Of a stretch of DNA of 64,000 bases, positions 35,101 to 46,799 are shown in pieces. Within the stretch, counting starts at the first letter, position 1. Each line of letters opens with the position of its first letter. Position numbers and translations under genes: made by a program. The notes beneath the pieces were generated by a model. The model did no database searches and had not been told where the DNA came from. It worked only from the letters and a program-made list of their open reading frames with translations. This DNA is from Breviolum minutum Mf 1.05b.01 (taxonomy: Eukaryota; Sar; Dinophyceae; Suessiales; Symbiodiniaceae): positions 1-64,000 of the forward strand of contig DF241818.1 of the NCBI GenBank assembly GCA_000507305.1, in the 5' to 3' direction.

Positions 35101-38100
35101 TAGGATGTTCCAACAAGAGTGTGGAGAAGTTGATGTGTCAGCTGTACTGTTGTGGTCATATACGTTGAAATGAGTGCAACAGGTCCGATGCTTTGAGAAG
35201 GATACATCCAGGCAAATACGAAGGAGCTTGCAATGCAATCTCTTCGCTGTGATCCTTCTGGTACAAGGGGTCGTTTTTGGTTGCATGGTTCAAGTCAGCA
35301 AGTTTTGGGGGGGTGGATGAACATGTGGTGTCATTGCCTCAGCTGCTACGCTGGTCTCTGAGAGCAATTTGAGGTTACTCCTATATTCACTGGACAATCT
35401 ATCATACCATTTCCTTTGATGAGCTCGTCAGCTACACGGTCATCATTTTTCTTGGGCTCATCTCTCCAGTCCCTTGCGGAGCGTTTTGTTTTTGAGTGGA
35501 ACAAGCAAAAACAAACATCATGAACAACAAAAATGCTCATTGGCACTTTTTTTTTGCAAACATGAAAAAACACCTCCCAGACATTTTGTGGAAGCTCTGA
35601 AAATTCAGGAAGTATGCGCATCGATCTGTGAATTTTTTACTTCTGTGAGCTGCTACCCGGTGAAGTGGCTTGCACAGGTGGGAAGAATGGAAGCCGTTGG
35701 CACGGCTTCTCCCTTCGATTTTCAAGTTTTTCTTAGGTCTTAGATTTGATTTGTAATTTTGTATCGTGTATCTATTAGTATCTATCTTATAAATTAACTT
35801 CGCTGTTTTCTTGAGCAACTTCCCATCAGGACATGTTCTGTAACTACTGAATTTGCGGACTCTCCATCTCAGTTTGCAAGCTGGGAAGGCATTTGCACAG
35901 TTTGTGTTGGTGTTGTAGTTGCATTCTAATTTCTAAATATTTTTTCGTGTGAGGTATCAGACGGCCTTAGGTGGCTCTCCTCCGGATGTTAGCACCTTTG
36001 CTTGGCCCCCCTGACAGGACGCTTACTTCGGACCCATGCAAGTTATCCTGCAGGGCCTTGGACAAGGATTCGTTTCAGCTGGTATACCATCAGTTGTGTC
36101 TTGGAGGCATAGCGACAAAATATATGTGAAATAAATGCCGTTCAATTCAAAGTCGACAATAACAAGGTGAAGATCAAATCAAAAATTATTAACGTTCGGA
36201 GTTCCGACCCCGTCAGATCCGTTTCTGTTCGCACTGGATTGCTAGGAATTGCTTTGAGAGATTGCGCTTTCCACTGTCAAGGTCAACATCATCGTCCAAA
36301 TTGTTGCTTTCAGACTGGAGGGCTTTTATGGCTTGATGTTGCTTGCTTGTGCAAGCCAGGCTGGGTCTGGAAGATTGTTGCTTGGTCACTTTCGTTCTAA
36401 CGACGCAGTACCTCATACAGGCATGCACCGGTTGGCAAGCAACCCTGGCTGCCTATGGCGCAGTTGCCAACAATGCGCTCCGCATGTCACACCTTACTAC
36501 AGCACCGGGCCTAGATTACGCAGATGCCACAAGGGCTATCATTGTCATGATTGTCATTGCTGTACCTCCATGACAGTGCCCATCAAGGTGAACGAGCTAG
36601 CCCATCATCGGGCTAATGTTTGTGCTGCAGTGGGCACTACCCAATCTCACAACGGCAAAGTCGTGTCAGGCCTTTTTGCCCATGAATTTATTTGTCACAT
36701 GTTGGCGCACCTTGCATCACCTTGCCATTATGGTTGATGGCCACTTTTGGCGGCAAAGTGTAGGACAAAACGCCTTCTTCGCAACAACAGCCCTACTTGG
36801 AGCTTTGCTTGCAGACAAGCGGACGAAGCAAGGAGTTGATTTTACATCAACTGTAGGCTGGTTTGCTTTGACTTTTCCCTTGTTGCTGCACGAATCCTTC
36901 GTATTTTTGCTTCTTGGATGCTTGTCCATGATGTAATTTTGATGTAACTGTATAAGTATGAAGATTTGACACATCGAGAAGCATTAGGCATTTGACACAT
37001 CCTTTCCGGAAGAATATCATTCGCATCGTGCAGCTTTACCTCCCGAAAAATGGGAGGTCAAGAGCTATCAGAGTTTGCAAGAGCTGGGCTTCTGGCTGGA
37101 ATCATTTTTACTATGATCCCTGGCGGCATTTTTGGTGTGACTTTTCACTGCCACAGTTGCAGTCCCAAAGCTTTGGAGCAAGCCACCCCCGTTTTGTTAC
37201 CAAAAAGGCTTTTCCTGGCAAACACGGTGACCTCTTGCATTCGGATGGCCAAGAAGCTGGTCCGTTTCTGCCACTAAGATGCAGGGATGCAGGACGTGTA
37301 GTGTGGCTGTTCCAACGTCTTTCAAACATCAACATCAGCCGAGGCAAAGAGAAGCCTCAACAGTCAGGCCCTCGTCTCGACAAGACCTTCCCTGCTACGC
37401 ACATCATACCTTTGAAGGCTGGCACACCCTCCGAGAAGTTGTGCGTGTTTGCTAGGGGCAAAGAGTCATAGCAGCACATTCAAGATACAGGGGCTTTGGC
37501 CCTAAAAGCGGACATCCCTAGCCATGAACTTGAGTTATGTGTATATATATTTATATATATATATATCTGTGTGTGTGCGTGCTTTACATATCATAGGTTA
37601 GAATGCTTTGAAGGAGAGGGGGCAATTTTTATGCCACGGACCTGAATGACCTTCACAAATGGGACAGTGTCAAGCGGGAGATGTTTCACTTGATGGAGGC
37701 ATATCAAATTGAATTGAACTGAGTGGTCGTAGCAATGAAATTCACTCTGTCCGCCCTCAAGCATCCTTGTTTCCTCAGACTCACAGCACCTTCATCATCA
37801 TCATCATCATCAGCATCATCAGCAGATAAAACTCACTGATGATTCATTGGCAAATGACCAACCAACGAAACCCGTTGCCGCTTTGCACAGACATTGACGG
37901 GCTTTGCGGCCATTGAATCCTTTCAGCTCACATTTTCACCAATGTGCCAAACTTTTGCAGCACCACTGGTGATTGGAGCCTTAGACTTTTTGTCAATCCT
38001 TGCAATGGCTTGAAGCAAAAACGCCGCTCGATTTGCTGGGATTTTTTCGCAGTGCTTGAAATCAGGACAACTTTTGGGATTCAAGGGCCTCTTGATGCTG

Positions 38101-38933
38101 GTGAGTGGTGGAAATTCAGTATGCTTCTCATTGAAACTTGTTGGCGTTTTGGTGGGCGCCTTTGGTGCCTTGCTGTTTGTATATATTGAGTTACTTTTGT
38201 ATACTTTTGTAATCTGTGGTGATGAAAGCATTGGGGCTTTGCTGAGGAACATGTTTCTTATCAATTCCGGCCAAGCATGGGATTCTCGACAGAAGTTGAT
38301 CGAAGCTGATGATGTGTGTGTACAATACAAGGTACGTTGTGCATCTCGCGACTTTTTCCCATGAAAGTGACTCGCAACTCAGGATGCAGCACGAAAATAT
38401 GTGCCTGGGACCTGTTGATGATGATAAGTTCCGCCTGACAAAGGCCCTTTTTTTCTTTTTTTGGTTCCCAATCAACACATATCGCAGAGGCTGGAATTGC
38501 CATTGACCATCCTGAGGTACTCTTTGGTATGCTGGAAGACAAAAATGGAAATGTCGTAGGAACGGACAGCCAGGAGTATGACACTTTGGGCATAGGAGAG
38601 CAGATAGGTGGAATGGGAGCACTGGGAAGCACCATGAATATCCATGAATCACCTCTTTCACCTATCCAAAGTTGTTTTCTGCAGCACTAGAGTTGTCAGA
38701 ATTCCATTTTGGAATGCGAGCTCAGTGATTCACTGTTTCAGTCAGCTGTCACAATGACAGGTGGTCCACTGGAGGATTTGACGGGGCCAGCTCTGAACAA
38801 CTTCATCAAGTTTGTGGCAGTAGTTAGTTTTGTCACTAGTGAGCCTCGGAAAAACAAAGCCAATTTACCGATGGCGGATGCCGATCCGAAGCACGAATTG
38901 CCATGGAAAACAAGAAGACCTTCCTGTAGTTGA
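32117..38933 (+). CDS. membrane H+-translocating pyrophosphatase (V-PPase-like), many small exons
   Basis: V-PPases couple PPi hydrolysis to H+ pumping in vacuolar-type membranes. Placed pieces in family order are 32117-32252 (FVISMLVGASTCMFCANLG), 32326-32486 (SGVRTGAIGGLTAHSLAQ), 32858-~32910 (ALVGFGAGTFKA), 33096-~33158 (RVGGGIFSKGSDIGA, the RVGGGI-TKAADVGA signature), ~35600-35677 (EFFTSVSCYPVKWLAQ), 36421-~36530 (AAYGAVANNALRMSHLT), 36588-~36675 (RANVCAAVGTTQSHNGKVV), ~38215-38320 (NSGQAWDSRQKLIEADD), ~38480-38650 and ~38760-38933 (EDLTGPALNNFIKFVAVVSF). The GPALNNFIKFVAV ending resembles bacterial-type H+-PPases. I could not find the catalytic EDDPRNPA / DNVGDNVGD segment, and the usual GDP before LEDxTGPA reads GGP. 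It may be a pseudogene, or those exons are hidden. The family call is solid; integrity is open. Confidence 0.7.
33185..34010 (+). other. coding-like segments inside the pyrophosphatase span
   Basis: About 33190-33250 reads ALPDTESAQDFVAEQITGGM, about 33385-33470 reads KLIETCEPRINEMRKQLEDL, and 33606-33790 reads an acidic frame starting MSEDGEKDEKAIAIEKLI. They look like protein but do not align to V-PPase. They may be exons of an insertion, of a nested gene, or chance. Confidence 0.3.
37537..37566. repeat. TA microsatellite
   Basis: TATATA-type run within a probable intron of the pyrophosphatase gene. A CAT trinucleotide run follows at about 37793-37822. Confidence 0.8.
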
Positions 38934-38939
38934 GTTGTT

Positions 38940-39110
38940 GGCACCTTTAGCACCTTCGCCAAGGATATATATGATGAGTTTCCTGACAACACCTGGCTGT
39001 GGGGAATTGGACAAGTCTTTCTGAATTTCGGTTTGATTGGTTTCTTCAAATTCGGCCTTGCAGAAGCTGTGACCTGGCAGCCCAGTGGATGGGGGTGGAC
39101 AAGTTGTACA
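38940..39110 (+). CDS. probable terminal exon or next-gene exon, membrane-type
   Basis: The frame reads TFAKDIYDEFPDNTWLWGIG then FLNFGLIGFFKFGLAEAVTW. One amphipathic-to-hydrophobic helix could be the last transmembrane helix of the pyrophosphatase, which normally ends in a short hydrophobic helix. Splice sites were not fixed. Confidence 0.35.
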
Positions 39111-39154
39111 TCATGTGTTGCCACCCCCCCGCATCGTTGGGAGACACATGCCCG

Positions 39155-39440
39155 AGCCTTAGGTGAGGCAACTGGAAGGCTTCCTAAAGCGGCGACGTGA
39201 GGCACGTGACCTACAGAACCACTGCGAAGGGCGGTTCATATGCATTTCCAAGAAGTGCTTGTGATCCTGACAGGCTCTTGAATTCGAAGAAGGTGTGGCA
39301 ATGCTGAGAGAGATAGAGAAACGGGAGAAGGAGCGGCTTGGCTCAACAGTTGAGTCACAACTCTCTTCCCTTCTCCTTCGGGCTTCCTCCTTTTGTCTTT
39401 GTGGTGAGAGCCCCAAAGTCTCAAGGGACCAACTCCCAGC
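39155..39440 (+). CDS. coiled-coil exons of an unidentified gene
   Basis: About 39163-39225 reads RQLEGFLKRRREARDLQNHC. After CTGACAG at 39271 another piece reads ALEFEEGVAMLREIEKREKE. Charged heptads indicate a coiled coil. The two are in different frames with a short intron between. No family is recognised. Confidence 0.3.
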
Positions 39441-39559
39441 AATTCCTGTCCTGTTTGACATAGATTTAGATGTCAGACTGATGACAGATGGGAACAGATA
39501 ACAGATAACAAGGCCGCATAGATTGAGGAAGATGCGATGTGTGCTGATGTTTTTTTTCC

Positions 39560-40690
39560 CCATGTAAATCTAACATATTTCTTGCTGACCTGCCCGTGAC
39601 GGACAGTCAAATCTGAGTCAGAATCTAAGGTTGGCGGCAAGGATGGAAGGACGGGAGATCAGACATGTTGACTATGACATGAGCTGATGAAAAGTGGTTT
39701 GGACGTTCCCCACAGTTTAAATCTAGTGTACATAGATATACAGTAGATATATTCATGCTATCTAATACAGCATGTTTTGGCTACGCTTTCTCTACACCTG
39801 TGGTTGGCCGCTATGTGGCCCATGCTGTGAGGAATGAAGAAGGACGATCAAGACCTCCAACTCGTGTGATGATTTCGGTGAGCTAAGTCAGGTGGACTCT
39901 GCAAGCGATTCTCTAGAAACAGATGTCAAAATAAAGCGTATGAATGCAATACTTAAAATACTTTTGGATGCACATTAAAAAAAACGATACAAATCGACTA
40001 CAGACCATTGAAATTAGCATTGATTCTATCTTTATCATGTTATCTATATTTTGTTTCTTATTCTTAATTCGGACAAGGCAAGAGTGCCTTTGTCAAGGAC
40101 CAAATCGCAATTTGCACAGTGGCCAGCAGCTCCTAAGGAGCAAAGGAATTGAACTGTTGCATCTAAGACCACAAAACCGGGTCGCTGAGACTTCCAGCTT
40201 TGATGCTTTAATCAAAATCAAGCACACTTGATTTTATTTGACATTAAGATACATTAAGGGGATGCGACATTCTTTCACAAAGGTCAACTGCGCAGAATGA
40301 GAACTGTGGACAGCTGCCGGTATGCACTCGGCCAGCTCGGTAGTAGCTGCAAAGGGCTTGTCCCAGATATGCGTAGATCTTGTGAAATGACGCGTGTTAT
40401 GAGCAGGTTGTTGCAAAGCTTTGACAAGCAAATGCATTGTCTCTCATTTATGGTGAGGACAGAAAGCAAATTTGTGTTGATTTCGCCTACCTCCGCCTAT
40501 CTGGAAATATGGTTCAAAGTTGCTCGATCAATCACGTTGGTTTCTATCTTTTCCATGGTTCTTCATGATGCCGCACCTTGAGCCATGAGGTGCGGCCACA
40601 AAAGACCAACATGCACAGGTAGATAGTTGACGATAGATTGTACAAGCCAGCTGCAGGGAGAAGCGCAGTTCAAAAGACTGGTTGTGGTGG
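39560..40690. other. intergenic
   Basis: AT-rich, with no coding motifs. Confidence 0.5.
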
Positions 40691-42250
40691 ATGGCAGGAG
40701 TAAAACCCCCTCAGCCACAAGCTCCCTCACTTTGGCAGTCACGAATTTCAATTGCTGCAGTTTTGCTGTTTGTTCCCCACGTGCATAGTTTGGTCGCGGA
40801 TGTCACGGCAGATGTATGCGAGCGCGAGTATCAAGAGAAAGTGGATTTGTGGCAATCCATGTCTGGAGCCACCACAGAGTACGTTCCAATGGGTCACCAA
40901 CCAGATTGGTATTGGGAAGAGATCATGAAGAGACGTGGGATAGACCCAGCATCAAAGCCAAACTCCGGTTACGAAGATTTCTGGCTTGATCAGCTGGTAG
41001 GACAGGCTCAAATTCAGGCTGCAGGTTGTTCAGTCCACGGTGGGCGCTACTGGGAGATCATTGTAGACTTTCGGAGGCTGTTTGATTTGATGGTCAGAGG
41101 CACCAGATTTACCCTCTTGAGACTTTTGTCCCTCCGACTTGCACAGACAGAGAGCCATTTTCAAACACATGAAGACTTGCCCGGCATGTTGCGATTGAGT
41201 GTTTGCATGCCTTTCAGTTGTGATGAACAGATGTTGACTGCCACGATCTTTCCATATTATTTTGCGCCTTGGTTCATGGGACCAAAAGCTGCAAGCAAGC
41301 TAGGCAATGCGAGCTTTCGAGACGTTGTGCAAGTCAATGAGCTTCAGGATTGGACATCATTCAACATTGATTTTGTCATTGGCGGAACAGATAGTTGTGG
41401 TACATCTTCATTGCACAAAAACCTTGAACAACATCCGGAAGTTGTATTTTCCACGGTGAGCGAAGATTTCTTTTTCAATGCGGATCTTGCACACCGCCTT
41501 CTGCCATTGAAATCACAAGTGGACAAGTACAATGCTCAGCTTGAGTCTTTCAAGGAAGAAAAGCTAAGAACCTTTGGTTTTAAGCCTCGCTTGGTTGGAC
41601 TTTGTAATCCCACCATCTTTGCAAATGGATTAGCCAGGCGGAAGCTGGCTGCAATGCCAGAACTCAAGATGATTCTGATTTTGTGTGATCCTTTAGGGCG
41701 TTTGGAAAAACTGTTCATGGAATACCATTACTGTTTTGATGATCTTGCTGATGCAACACGTCGGGGTTTGGCATCCAGAGTGAGGGATGAGACTTCGGCT
41801 TGTTTCAACAGCGCCAACGCACTTGCAGCAGAAAGGCATGGAAGATTGAAAAACTTCTGGCGAAAACGTGCAGTGGCGGAGCATATGCTTGCTGTGATGA
41901 ACCTCTTCTCTGGACGAACTGTTTTTGTCCATCAGGAGCAACTGCGAGAGAATCCAGACAGTGTATTCGTTGCTATTGCCAAATTCTTGGGTGTGAAGTA
42001 CTCTTTTCGAGGGCATACTAGTTTTCCACAGTACAATTCAATTGGAGGACATCGCACCGATTTGTGCCACAATTCAACTCTAGTACGAGAGCTGCGAAGA
42101 CACTTGGAGCCAGAGTATTTGATGCAGGAGGAGATTATGAGAGAGGCCAAAGAGTCAATTCCTGCCAGCCTTCGTTTGAGGAGGACACGGTGTGACGATC
42201 TTTCGAAATCCAAGGTCACTTATTGCCCAAGCCGTGCAGCATGCACCTAG
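40691..42250 (+). CDS. sulfotransferase-like membrane or secreted protein, copy 1
   Basis: A single-exon 519-residue frame; the ATG at 40691 is preferred over upstream non-ATG codons. A hydrophobic segment near residues 20-35 (ISIAAVLLFVPHVHSLVADV) is a signal peptide or type II anchor. Residues 50-200 are Cys-containing, and SVCMPFSCDEQML resembles the Cys-Pro-Cys pattern of NRF-type extracellular domains. The C-terminal half is a PAPS-dependent sulfotransferase fold: the 5'-phosphosulfate loop GGTDSCGTSSLHKNL (near residue 235) and the 3'-phosphate region MILILCDPLGRLEKLFMEY (near 330). The usual Arg before Pro in the second motif is Asp. A Golgi or surface carbohydrate sulfotransferase is likely; the substrate is unknown. 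The lack of introns contrasts with most neighbours. Confidence 0.75.
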   Translation: MAGVKPPQPQAPSLWQSRISIAAVLLFVPHVHSLVADVTADVCEREYQEKVDLWQSMSGATTEYVPMGHQPDWYWEEIMKRRGIDPASKPNSGYEDFWLDQLVGQAQIQAAGCSVHGGRYWEIIVDFRRLFDLMVRGTRFTLLRLLSLRLAQTESHFQTHEDLPGMLRLSVCMPFSCDEQMLTATIFPYYFAPWFMGPKAASKLGNASFRDVVQVNELQDWTSFNIDFVIGGTDSCGTSSLHKNLEQHPEVVFSTVSEDFFFNADLAHRLLPLKSQVDKYNAQLESFKEEKLRTFGFKPRLVGLCNPTIFANGLARRKLAAMPELKMILILCDPLGRLEKLFMEYHYCFDDLADATRRGLASRVRDETSACFNSANALAAERHGRLKNFWRKRAVAEHMLAVMNLFSGRTVFVHQEQLRENPDSVFVAIAKFLGVKYSFRGHTSFPQYNSIGGHRTDLCHNSTLVRELRRHLEPEYLMQEEIMREAKESIPASLRLRRTRCDDLSKSKVTYCPSRAACT

Positions 42251-43202
42251 TTCCCCATCCTTCACAACTTAGCAATGACGCCTTGGCATTTGGCGTGGCC
42301 AAATTCAGAATGGAGCAACTCCATGGTGCAGTCACCCTGACAAGGCGAGCAAAGGAGGATTCAATGAGGCATGGTCAATACATGTTCCGGGCGTCACCGT
42401 CACAGTGTGGTTTTAGGGTCCTGAGCTGCAGCCGGGGAGTTCCAACCAAAGTTTGTCGCAAAGCTCGAGGAAAATGGCGGCTACAAAAAGCCCTGCCCGA
42501 CCACGTGGAACTTGTTGCAAGTTGTAGTTGTGAATGATTGATTCTTGATGCTGTTCAAGCTGCTGAGGTAGTAGGATACCATAGACGAGAACAGTCAACC
42601 ATGGCCAATTGATATGCACGATGAAGGGCCTCGGTACAAGATGTACCTTTTCAGAAGGGCAACGATATGACTTGTAAAGAATGAAAGTTCATCCATTTTT
42701 GACACCCATGCCGGATGCCAGTTAGATCTAGTTATAATCCAACCTGCTCTCGTTTGCAAGCTTTGTTGATGATATGACTATCGAAGTAGATATTGTAACT
42801 CTTTGGCAGTCAAATGTTTTGATGTACTTCTAGGACTTGTGCTCTTGTAGCATCAGAACCATGCACGCATGATATATATATATATATAATATATATATAT
42901 ATATTATGATATGTATCGGAAGAATGCACTTATATAGACTGATGTTATGTGTTTCACCTCATCTGAACTGGAGCATCATTGACGAGATGTCGACCAGTCA
43001 AATTGTTGTTTTGTCTTGATGTTGTACAAACTTTGTTGACAAACTGGTCAAATAATCTGTATTTGTTTTCATCTATGTTCAGGTATTTCCGTCACATCGG
43101 AATGCGGAAATATAGATGATAGGTGTATACTGCAAATAGAAAGCCTTTCAATATATACCATATCCTCTGCCAGAAGAGTGCTTGATTGGCCCGCCACAAG
43201 CC
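42251..43202. other. spacer between duplicates
   Basis: It contains an AT dinucleotide run at about 42871-42905. The copy-1 upstream DNA is not repeated here, so duplication or conversion tracts stop near the coding ends. Confidence 0.6.
42871..42906. repeat. AT microsatellite, self-complementary
   Basis: Two ATATAT blocks separated by AATA, downstream of sulfotransferase copy 1. Confidence 0.85.
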
Positions 43203-44765
43203 ATGTCTCCAGGGGCACTGAAACCACCAGAGCCACAAGTTCCCTCCACATTTTGGCAGTCACGAATTTCAATTGCTGCAGTTTTGCTGTTTGTTCCCCA
43301 CGTGCATAGTTTGGTCGCGGATGTCACGGCAGATGTATGCGAGCGCGAGTATCAAGAGAAAGTGGATTTGTGGAAATCCATGTCTGGAGCCGCCACAGAG
43401 CACATCCCAATGGGTCACCGACCAGATTGGTATTGGGAAGAGGTCATGAAGAGACGTGGGATAGACCCAGCATCAAAGCCAAACTCCGGTTACGAAGATT
43501 TCTTGCTTGATCAGCTGATAGGACAGGCTCAAATTCAGGCTGTCGGCTGTTCAGTCCACGATGGGCGCTACTGGGAGATCATTGTAGACTTTCGGAGGCT
43601 GTTTGATTTGATGGTCAGAGGCACCAGATTTACCCTCTTGAGACTTCTGTCCCTCCGACTTGCACAGACAGAGAGCCATTTGCAAACACGCGAAGACTTG
43701 CCCGGCATGTTGCGAATGAGTGTTTGCGCGCCTTCCAGTTGTGACGAACAGATGTTGATTGGCACGATCTTTCCACATTATTTTGCACCTTCATTCATGG
43801 GACCAAAAGCTGCAAGCAAGCTCGGCAATGCGAGCTTTCGAGACGTTGTGCAAGTCAATGAGCTTCAGGATTGGACATCATTCAACATTGATTTTGCTAT
43901 TGTAGGAACAGATACCTGTGGCACATCTTCATTGCACCAAAACCTTGAGAGGCACCCAGAAATTACGTTCTCAACAGTAAATGAAGATGACTTTTGGATC
44001 CGCTCGCTCGCACACCGCCTTCTGCCATTCAAACAACAAGTGGACAGGTACAACGCTCAACTCGAATCGATCAGGGAAGATAAGTTCAATCGTTTTGGGT
44101 CCAGGCCTAGGTTGATTGGAGTGTGCCATCCCAGCATTCATTCAAGCGAACTAGCCAGGCACATACTGGCTGCAATGCCACAAGTCAAGATCATTATGAT
44201 TTTGTGTGACCCTGTGAACCGTCTGGAAAAATACTTTATGCATTTTAAATACTGCTTTGATGATCTAGCTGATGCAGAGCATCGCAGGCTGGCATCCCCA
44301 ATAAGGGATGGGAGTCCATGCTTCAACAGCAGCACCGCGCTTCTATCAGAAAAGGACGGAAAACTGAAACAGTTCTGGCAGCACCGCGAGGTGGCCAAGC
44401 ATATGCCTGTCTTGCTGCATCTGTTTTCTGGACGAAGAGTTCTTTTGCATCAAGAGCAGCTACAAGAAAACCCACACAGGGTCTTCAACTCCATTGCAAA
44501 ATTCTTGGGTGTGACGCACTCCTTTCCGAAAGATACGAAGTTTCCTCGCTACAACTCCATTGGAGGATACAGGACTGATTTGTGCCACAATCTGACTCTG
44601 GTAAGAGAGCTGCAGGAACATATGGAGCCAGAGTACTTAATGCAAGAGAAGATCCTGAGAGAGGCCAAAGAGTCAATTCCTGCGAGCCTTCGTTTGAGGA
44701 GGACACGGTGCCACAATCTTGCAACTGCCGAGGTCACATATTGCCCTGGGACTGCATGCGCCTAG
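43203..44765 (+). CDS. sulfotransferase-like membrane or secreted protein, copy 2
   Basis: A single-exon 520-residue tandem duplicate of the gene at 40691, same strand, 950 bases downstream. It has the same layout: signal anchor, Cys-rich NRF-like region (SVCAPSSCDEQML), phosphosulfate loop VGTDTCGTSSLHQNL and MIMILCDPVNRLEKYFM. By eye the first 240 residues are about 89% identical between copies and the region after ERHPEITF only about two thirds. The last 20 codons are again close. This pattern suggests gene conversion of the N-terminal part, or diversification of the catalytic part toward another acceptor. Start by analogy with copy 1. Confidence 0.75.
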   Translation: MSPGALKPPEPQVPSTFWQSRISIAAVLLFVPHVHSLVADVTADVCEREYQEKVDLWKSMSGAATEHIPMGHRPDWYWEEVMKRRGIDPASKPNSGYEDFLLDQLIGQAQIQAVGCSVHDGRYWEIIVDFRRLFDLMVRGTRFTLLRLLSLRLAQTESHLQTREDLPGMLRMSVCAPSSCDEQMLIGTIFPHYFAPSFMGPKAASKLGNASFRDVVQVNELQDWTSFNIDFAIVGTDTCGTSSLHQNLERHPEITFSTVNEDDFWIRSLAHRLLPFKQQVDRYNAQLESIREDKFNRFGSRPRLIGVCHPSIHSSELARHILAAMPQVKIIMILCDPVNRLEKYFMHFKYCFDDLADAEHRRLASPIRDGSPCFNSSTALLSEKDGKLKQFWQHREVAKHMPVLLHLFSGRRVLLHQEQLQENPHRVFNSIAKFLGVTHSFPKDTKFPRYNSIGGYRTDLCHNLTLVRELQEHMEPEYLMQEKILREAKESIPASLRLRRTRCHNLATAEVTYCPGTACA

Positions 44766-45560
44766 CTCCTTGCCAATTATCGCAAGGGAAATGCAAGGAG
44801 CACGAGGGAAAAAGAGACCAGTCCGGAGGGGTTTGATTAAAAGTGTGGGGATTTTCAGCTGGGAGTCTTCGAACCCTTCATGCATTTTTGCTGCCCTTTC
44901 CTGTTGTTCAACCTGAAACATCTATGGTAAAAGAAATGGTGAATCAATGTCAATCAACATTTACAGCAAATAGCAGCAAATATCAAAAGGTGGGAGTGAG
45001 TGAAACGTTTCACTTTTCGAGACACCAAAGACTGCCATTAAACAGCTGTACAGCTTAACAAGACTTCGAGAAAAACAACACGTTAATTTTCAGGACATCA
45101 TACATTTAGACCTGCTGACGCCGCACATGTTTCCACGACTAAAGAAATTGCACATCTCAAGCCACTAGCTTTCCATTTTTCACCTATGAAATGGCAAAAT
45201 TCTGTCTTTGAGTTGGGGGGATTACTGACCTGCATTTTTGACCGCCCATCCATGCAACCTGTTTTCCCACGGTCGCCATGAGAGCTTTGCCAACGGCCCG
45301 GTTCTGTGGGCAGTTGGCCTCAGACCTGAGGTGCTGGGCCCCTTGCCGAAGGACCGGCAGCCAAGCCGCGTGATTCATGGGTAAAAAACAATGAAGCTTA
45401 GACAGCAGGGTGTTTCCAACAATAGGGATACTCCAAAATGGATGGTGAAAATAATGGAAAACCCTATTAAAATGGATGATTTGGGGGTACCACTATTTTT
45501 GGAAACACCCAGCAAATGATGGTGAAGCTGCTGAAACAGTGCTTGATTCCTTGATTCAGA
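44766..45560. other. intergenic
   Basis: Nothing supported. Confidence 0.5.
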
Positions 45561-46790
45561 TCCATTCCTTTAAGCGGCCAGCGGCCAATGATGATGACAG
45601 GTTGAACTTCAATCCAAGGATCCTCACTTGGAGCGTTCGGTCCTCCTCAGGCGTGATTGCTATTTCTGCCTTTTTAGACTTTGAGATTTTCGGACGATTC
45701 CAGGTGGTCGCGAATCCAGGGATGGTCAGGAACCAGAGGACACTGGGACCGACAGATTTGAGCGCATCATTAAGCACCCTGGTATGTACTGGCGGGTGGT
45801 GCAGCATGAGAAATTCAGGAGCCCGCCAGCAGCGGTCAGGCAGCAGGACTGAGCAAAGAATCTCAGGTTCTGCGGTTAGCAATTGTTTTACCAGAACTTC
45901 AAAAATCCACAGTGACACAGGACCTGCATCCCCAGGTTATGCTGGCCAAAGCCCACCAAAAAGTGAAGGCCAAACCCTTGACTTTTAAAGTGTGAAGACT
46001 GAAAGAAACGATTATTATCAAGATGTGTGATGTAAGCAGTAGATTGATTGCACAAGTAGGTTGACAATCAACGTCTTTCTGCATTTTGTGATTCCTTCAA
46101 CATTCGATGCCTTGGCAGGAAATGGCAGCCCAGCTTTGTTCGGTGCCCAGGTTGAAACTTCCATAAACTTCCTATTGTTCGAGGGTAAAAATTGCTTCGT
46201 TCTGCACTTGGCCATTCTGCTGGAACGAGGTTTGTTCTTCCTCTTTTCCGGAAGCCGGCTTTCCCTGGTTTTTTCCAAGTCATTCAGGCAGCCAGATATC
46301 TCTCACATGGTTGGCTGCTGGAAACGTCGTGGGTTTCCGTGACAAGGTGGGAGACCAGGCAGTTTTAGACTTCTTGGTCTCCTTGCGAAAGCGCTTCACT
46401 CAGTCTGAAGATGGCCCACCGGGGGGTCAATGGCGAACCTTGTAATTGCCATTCCATAGAGGCATGTAAACCGCATGTCAGCATCATGTCAACATCATAT
46501 CTGGCTAATATATTAACCTCATTGCAACACTAGGAAACACATTCACCCCATGGCATGCAACCCCTTGAATCAAAAACTGGCCGTTAAAAATCCACCAACT
46601 TTTTGTGGGAATTCGCCAAACTTGAGGAATTCGCAAGCCCACTACATTGGCGGTTTTCTGACGAAGGCTTCGGAGGCGCCTGGTGCTTTTTCAAATGGGA
46701 AAATCCCTGGGATGTCCGGCATGTCACGTTTTGAAAAAGCTGAGGATCAGCGGCGGGCAGAGGCCAAGGATATTTTGACACTGAGAATTT
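45560..46790 (+). other. coding-like fragments, unidentified gene
   Basis: Several protein-like pieces lie in different + frames: about 45748-45838 (DRFERIIKHPGMYWRVVQHE), about 45850-45985 (ESQVLRLAIVLPELQKSTVT), about 46325-46440 (VVGFRDKVGDQAVLDFLVSL) and about 46640-46790 (GMSGMSRFEKAEDQRRAEAK). This is how split dinoflagellate genes look elsewhere in the window. No family recognised. Confidence 0.35.
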
Positions 46791-46799
46791 GATGTCAAT

